A stretch of DNA of 64,000 bases from Serinicoccus marinus DSM 15273 (GTDB lineage: Bacteria; Actinomycetota; Actinomycetes; Actinomycetales; Dermatophilaceae), in contig NZ_CP043808.1 in assembly GCF_008386315.1 (NCBI RefSeq), positions 1,116,001-1,180,000 on the forward strand, written 5' to 3'. The notes under the pieces are model-generated. The model was not told where the DNA came from. It was given only the letters and a program-made list of their open reading frames with translations, and made no database searches. Below, piece by piece: positions 61,368 to 64,000 of the stretch. The position numbers and the translations under genes are program-made. Each line of letters starts with the position of its first letter. The stretch's first letter is position 1.

Positions 61368-64000
61368 ATGTCCACGGATCTCGCCGCCGCCGACTGGGTG
61401 CTGCGGGTCCAGGACCAGGACCTGCGCTCCGAGGTCGGCGAGCTGACCTTCGCCCGGGCGCAGGGGTATGCCGACTCCGGTCAGGTCCGCACCCTGGTCA
61501 CGGGGCCGGACGGCGCCGCCCTGGTCGGCACGGTGACCGGCGGTCGCGGACACGTCTACCAGACGGTGGTCCGGATCCACGACCGCGAGGTGCTGGTCTG
61601 GAGCGGCCAGTGCAGCTGCCCGGTCGGTCAGGACTGCAAGCACGCCGTGGCCGTTCTCATGACGGCGCGGGCCCGGCTGCGCGCCCGCAGCTCGACCCGG
61701 TCCGGCTGGGAGGCCGCGCTGGCGCCGCTGCTGCAGGGTGGGGCCGCCAGGGGCGGCACCGCGGCAGGGCACCGGCTGGGGCTGCAGGTCTCGCTCACCC
61801 AGGGCCCCGGGGGTCGGGACGAGCGCACCCGGGTCGGGCTGCAGCCCGTGCGGCCGGGCCGGAGCAAGCCGTGGGTCGGGCAGGGTGTCGGGTGGGACGA
61901 GCTGACCAACCGCTGGTCGCGGGTGGAGGTGGACCCGCGGCACCGCGCCCTGCTGGCCCAGCTCGCGGCGCTGGGCAAGAGTTCGGGCTTCGGCTACTTC
62001 TACTCCTCGGCCAAGGAGCTGCCGCTCGGGGAGATCGGTGCCGTGGCCTGGCCGGTGCTGCGCCAGGTGGTCGAGGCCGGGGTCCCCCTGGTGGGTGGTC
62101 GCGGGGTGGCCGACGTGGTGCTGGGGGCAGGCACGGCACGGGCCGGGCTCGACGTCACGCGACGCGAGGACGGTGGCCTGCTCGTCCGCGCCCGTGTGGA
62201 GGACCTCGACGGACCCGGGGACGCCGACACCGGTCCTGACGTCCACGCCGACCCCCACGCCGACAACGACCAGGAACCCCAGGCCGACCGCGACCCTGAC
62301 TCCGACGTCAGCCCCGGGCACGAGGTCTTCCTCGTCGGCAGGCCGGCCCACGGACTGGGTCGGCTCGACGCGTCCGGGAGGCTCACCCTGCTGCCGCTGA
62401 CCGAGCCGGTGCCCGACGTCGTCGTCGCGCTGCTCGAGTCCGGCCGCACGATGGAGGTCCCGGCCGACGACGTCCCCCGCTTCCTCACGACCTACTACCC
62501 GGCCCTGGCCCGTCAGGTGCGCCTCACCTCGAGCGACGGCAGCGTCGTGACCCCGGCCGACCGCCCGCCACGCCTCCGGCTCGAGATCACGCCGGAGGCC
62601 GGGCACGTGCTGCACCTGCGGTGGACCTTCGCCTACGCCGTGCCCGCCGTGACCGGGAGCGAGGAGGTGGCCGTCGTCGGCCTGGGGCCGGGGCAGGACG
62701 ATCCGGTGCGCGACGACCGCGCCGAGGAGCAGGCCCTCGCCGCGGTCCTGCCGTTGCTCGAGGACACCCCGGGCCTGGTGGACCACGGGCGGGCGGGTGC
62801 GCACACCCTGCGTCCCCGCGCGCTGCTCACCGGCATCGGCACGGCCCGCTTCGCGACCGAGGTTCTGCCCAGGCTCGAGGAGTCCGACCAGCTCGACGTC
62901 CTGGTGCACGGCGACCTCGCGACCTACGAGGAGGCCGACGAGGCCCCGGTCGTGCACCTGCGCACCACCGAGGCGGAGGAGGGCGACTGGTTCGACCTGC
63001 GCGTGCAGGTCCTGGTGGGGGAGACCGAGATCCCCTTCGACCAGCTCTTCGCGGCGCTCTCCCTCGGCCAGGACGAGCTGCTCCTGGAGTCCGGGCTCTG
63101 GCTGCGTCTGGACCAGCCCGAGCTGCGCGACCTGCGCCGGCTCATCGAGGAGGCCCGCGAGCTCGCCGACGACGACGGCGAGGAGGACCCTGCGCGCGTG
63201 CGGCTCTCGCCCTACCAGGCGGGGCTCTGGGAGGAGCTGGTCGAGCTCGGGGTGGTGCACGACCAGGAGGGACGCTGGCGCGAGCGGGTGGACTCGTTGC
63301 TGGCGCTGGGCGACGGGGACCGTGGCCTGGTGCAGGCCCCGGCCGCGCTGGAGGCGACCCTACGGCCCTACCAGCTGGCGGGATACCGCTGGCTGGCCGG
63401 CCTCTGGGACGCCGGCCTGGGCGGCATCCTCGCCGACGACATGGGGTTGGGCAAGACGCTGCAGGCGCTCGCGACGGTGGTCCGGGCCGAGGATCGCGGT
63501 GACCTCGCCGGCGGCCCGGTCCTCGTCGTGGCCCCGACCAGCGTCGTCGGCGCCTGGGCCGAGCAGGCGGCGCGCTTCGCCCCGCACCTGCGCACGACGA
63601 CGATCACCGCGACCCGGCGGCGCCGAGGAGCCGACCTGGCGTCCGCCGTCGGGGGCGCCGACCTCGTCATCACCTCCTACACCCTGCTGCGGCTGGAGGC
63701 GGAGGCCTACCGCGCGCTGCCGTGGAGCGCGGCGATCCTGGACGAGGCGCAGGTGGTGAAGAACCGCAGGTCGGCCACCTACCAGGCGGTCCGTCGGCTG
63801 GGTGCCGACCGGACCGTCGCGATGACGGGCACCCCGATGGAGAACACCCTCATGGACCTGTGGTCCATGACCTCGCTCGCCTCGCCCGGCCTGTTCTCGC
63901 GGCCCGAGACGTTCACCGAGCGCTACCGCAAGCCCATCGAGTCCGGCGAGGCGCCGCTGGCGCTGGACCGGCTGCGGCAGCGGATCCGACCGTTCATGCT
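61368..64000 (+). CDS. SWIM zinc-finger SNF2 helicase (3' end outside window)
   Basis: At least 877 residues, open to the window edge. SWIM zinc finger CSCPVGQDCKHAV (about 83-95), a long middle region with an acidic His/Asp-rich insert (about 283-312), then the SNF2 ATPase: ILADDMGLGKTLQALA (Walker A at about 690-698), APTSVVGAWAEQ, DEAQ box at about 792-795 (LDEAQVVKN), and TGTPMENTLMDLWS. Bacterial SNF2 proteins translocate on DNA in repair or transcription; the specific role is unknown. The remaining helicase motifs lie off the right edge. Confidence 0.92.
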   Translation, partial: MSTDLAAADWVLRVQDQDLRSEVGELTFARAQGYADSGQVRTLVTGPDGAALVGTVTGGRGHVYQTVVRIHDREVLVWSGQCSCPVGQDCKHAVAVLMTARARLRARSSTRSGWEAALAPLLQGGAARGGTAAGHRLGLQVSLTQGPGGRDERTRVGLQPVRPGRSKPWVGQGVGWDELTNRWSRVEVDPRHRALLAQLAALGKSSGFGYFYSSAKELPLGEIGAVAWPVLRQVVEAGVPLVGGRGVADVVLGAGTARAGLDVTRREDGGLLVRARVEDLDGPGDADTGPDVHADPHADNDQEPQADRDPDSDVSPGHEVFLVGRPAHGLGRLDASGRLTLLPLTEPVPDVVVALLESGRTMEVPADDVPRFLTTYYPALARQVRLTSSDGSVVTPADRPPRLRLEITPEAGHVLHLRWTFAYAVPAVTGSEEVAVVGLGPGQDDPVRDDRAEEQALAAVLPLLEDTPGLVDHGRAGAHTLRPRALLTGIGTARFATEVLPRLEESDQLDVLVHGDLATYEEADEAPVVHLRTTEAEEGDWFDLRVQVLVGETEIPFDQLFAALSLGQDELLLESGLWLRLDQPELRDLRRLIEEARELADDDGEEDPARVRLSPYQAGLWEELVELGVVHDQEGRWRERVDSLLALGDGDRGLVQAPAALEATLRPYQLAGYRWLAGLWDAGLGGILADDMGLGKTLQALATVVRAEDRGDLAGGPVLVVAPTSVVGAWAEQAARFAPHLRTTTITATRRRRGADLASAVGGADLVITSYTLLRLEAEAYRALPWSAAILDEAQVVKNRRSATYQAVRRLGADRTVAMTGTPMENTLMDLWSMTSLASPGLFSRPETFTERYRKPIESGEAPLALDRLRQRIRPFM

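Noticed and set aside
1..64000. Insertion sequences, prophage, integrase sites, rRNA or tRNA genes
   Set aside because: No transposase, integrase or phage proteins, no terminal repeats, and no tRNA-like cloverleaf or rRNA stretch was recognised on either strand by eye.

Overview
This window is chromosomal DNA from a high-GC actinomycete. The evidence is strong GC preference at third codon positions, an actinobacterial-type cytochrome bcc module, class II DAHP synthase, a PASTA kinase, a DnaE2/DinB cassette behind a TCGAAC-N4-GTTCGA LexA box, and many leaderless starts with a TANNNT box 6-7 bases upstream. Gene order from about 1 to 21.6 kb resembles the Mycobacterium tuberculosis Rv2173-Rv2196 block (recalled, not searched). 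The metPS pair, DUF3040 and DUF7455 genes would suit a Micrococcales lineage such as Intrasporangiaceae/Ornithinimicrobiaceae; this placement is inference.

Layout. 0-5 kb: ctaE-qcrCAB respiratory operon, then a small HExxH protein and a stand-alone Lrp ligand-binding domain. 5.4-12.7 kb: DEDDh/GIY-YIG nuclease, fatty acyl-CoA ligase, two tandem ROK kinases (the second frameshifted), an EEP-family hydrolase and a small membrane protein. 12.8-21.6 kb: PlsC with an amphipathic tail, DAHP synthase, threonine aldolase, a molybdopterin oxidoreductase, a PASTA kinase, a LysM lytic transglycosylase, an Rv2175c-like DNA-binding protein and a polyprenyl diphosphate synthase. 21.6-28.1 kb: SOS mutagenesis cassette (LexA box, DUF6504, SAV_6107-type HEPN, DnaE2, DinB). 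28.3-32 kb: DUF3040, sigK-rskA, a CHRD surface protein behind a SigK-like promoter and a CRP-type palindrome, and a class F sortase, closed by a terminator. 32-41.4 kb: DUF456, DUF7455, ParE, an RNA helicase with an 11-residue repeat tail, an FAD oxidoreductase, metPS and aroQ. 41.6-49.7 kb: GH1 beta-glucosidase, a metal-receptor-fold protein, a UDP-glucose pyrophosphorylase, DUF1295 and a sugar ABC importer lacking an ATPase gene. 49.8-58.7 kb: fused acyl-CoA mutase IcmF and a choline-to-glycine-betaine operon (betB-betA-betT). 58.7-64 kb: a second DEAD-box helicase, an epoxide-hydrolase-like protein and a truncated SWIM/SNF2 helicase.

Two features cut across the window. About nine genes are broken by one or more small indels, mostly in G/C runs, with codon usage intact on both sides; this looks more like uncorrected sequencing error than gene decay. 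Separately, the word GTATGCC/GGCATAC occurs about 42 times, equally in both orientations and in all reading frames. It forces rare codons (TAT, ATA, CAT, GCA) and is the least explained signal here.
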